NCBI GenBank assembly: GCA_003339415.1
Contig: PDHQ01000059.1
Coordinates: 1 to 64,000 of the forward strand
Length of the DNA stretch: 64,000 nucleotides
Direction of reading: 5' to 3'
Origin: Ophiocordyceps camponoti-saundersi (nom. inval.)
Taxonomy: Eukaryota > Ascomycota > Sordariomycetes > Hypocreales > Ophiocordycipitaceae
The notes under the pieces are model-generated. The model did no database searches and had not been told where the DNA came from. It worked only from the letters and a program-made list of their open reading frames with translations. Below are positions 63,275-64,000 of the stretch, piece by piece (position 1 is the first letter of the stretch; each line of letters begins with the position of its first letter). The translations under genes and the position numbers were made by a program.

Positions 63275-64000
63275 AACTTTTATATATTTTATAAACTCCG
63301 CGCTTATAGTAACGTAAATATAAACTTCTTATTTTTATATTATAAGCGGACTCCGCTCCCTTTATTACTTTATAATAATAGCGAGCCGCGCTTAAAATAA
63401 CTTTAAGGGGGAGGGCAATATTATATAAATTAATTATAACCGTAAAAACTTTTTACTTAAAATATAGCTTTACTTTAAATTATAATAATCTTAAATTTAA
63501 GAGTTTATTATACTTATTATTTTATTAAAAGCTAAAGTAAATATTAATAAAATTATTTTAAAAGATATTTTTACTTTTATATAAGTAATTATTAAATAAA
63601 TAGCGGAGTTTAAAAAAGTTTAAGGAGGCGCCTTTTTTTAATTTTATTAATTAGTAATATCTTCTTAGCTATTATAGCTATAATTTCCTCTCTTTTTTAT
63701 AACTTTAAGAGAAGCGGAACTTTTTTAATATAAGCTATAATTATAGCTAAAGCGCTAAAGAAAACTATTAAAAAATAAATTCCTAAATAATATAAGTAAT
63801 AGCTTATAATTCGCTTTAACTTTATCGCTATTTTACTTTAAGTTTAAAGCTTTAAAATAATTATAATAAATATTAACTATAAACTTTATAAGTAAAGCTA
63901 AGCTTTTATTATAAGGAAATTACTTAGTAGCGATATTATAATAATATTTTAAAATAATATTTATAAGCTTTAATTTAATTTAAAATAACTTTATATTATT
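63275..64000 (+). mobile_element. R2 element, 5' part (cut by the window end)
   Basis: Begins AACTTTTATATATTTTATA and follows the R2 consensus to the end of the window (about 726 of 1860 bases seen). It lies 50 bases after the L1 tail. Confidence 0.85.

Overview
The window is nuclear DNA of a filamentous ascomycete (Pezizomycotina). Three things point there: a spliced fungal gene with short introns and CTGAC-type branch sites, Tad-like and gypsy-like retrotransposons, and the marks of repeat-induced point mutation (RIP). Outside about 51.6-55.3 kb the DNA is very AT-rich, CpA and TpG are almost missing while CpG survives, and every old coding frame is broken by C-to-T/G-to-A changes. No bacterial gene structure is present. 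The genus cannot be named from the sequence alone.

Layout. 0.4-5.7 kb: a RIP-mutated Tad-like LINE (family L1), whose second copy lies at 57.9-63.2 kb. 5.7-13.9 kb: a gypsy retrotransposon relic carrying two insertions of a 1.86-kb element (here 'R2'), one of them hit by a solo LTR, then an inverted gypsy fragment. 15.6-25.7 kb: a nest of five R2 copies inserted into one another, one also holding a tRNA-headed SINE. 26.2-35.4 kb: a nuclear copy of a linear mitochondrial-type plasmid with convergent relics of a protein-primed family-B DNA polymerase and a phage-type single-subunit RNA polymerase, the latter split by another R2. 36.8-43.0 kb: a structurally complete gypsy element with both LTRs and a 5-bp target duplication. 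43.6-50.8 kb: a second, longer LINE-like element (L2). 51.6-55.9 kb: a sharply bounded GC-rich island holding the only intact gene, a six-exon GPI ethanolamine phosphate transferase 1 (MCD4/PIG-N). The island is flanked by inverted repeats, and one arm carries a SINE. 63.3-64.0 kb: the start of another R2.

Connections. L1, L2, the SINE and R2 share a similar 3' end, two G/C-rich blocks around a GGTTTT core followed by a (TAA)n or (TTA)n tail. This suggests that the non-coding elements borrow LINE machinery. Target-site duplications of 12-15 bp can be read for several R2 and SINE copies. Where the two copies differ, the difference is always a transition, so insertion came before the mutation process. 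The MCD4 gene shows none of this damage although it lies between heavily mutated repeats.
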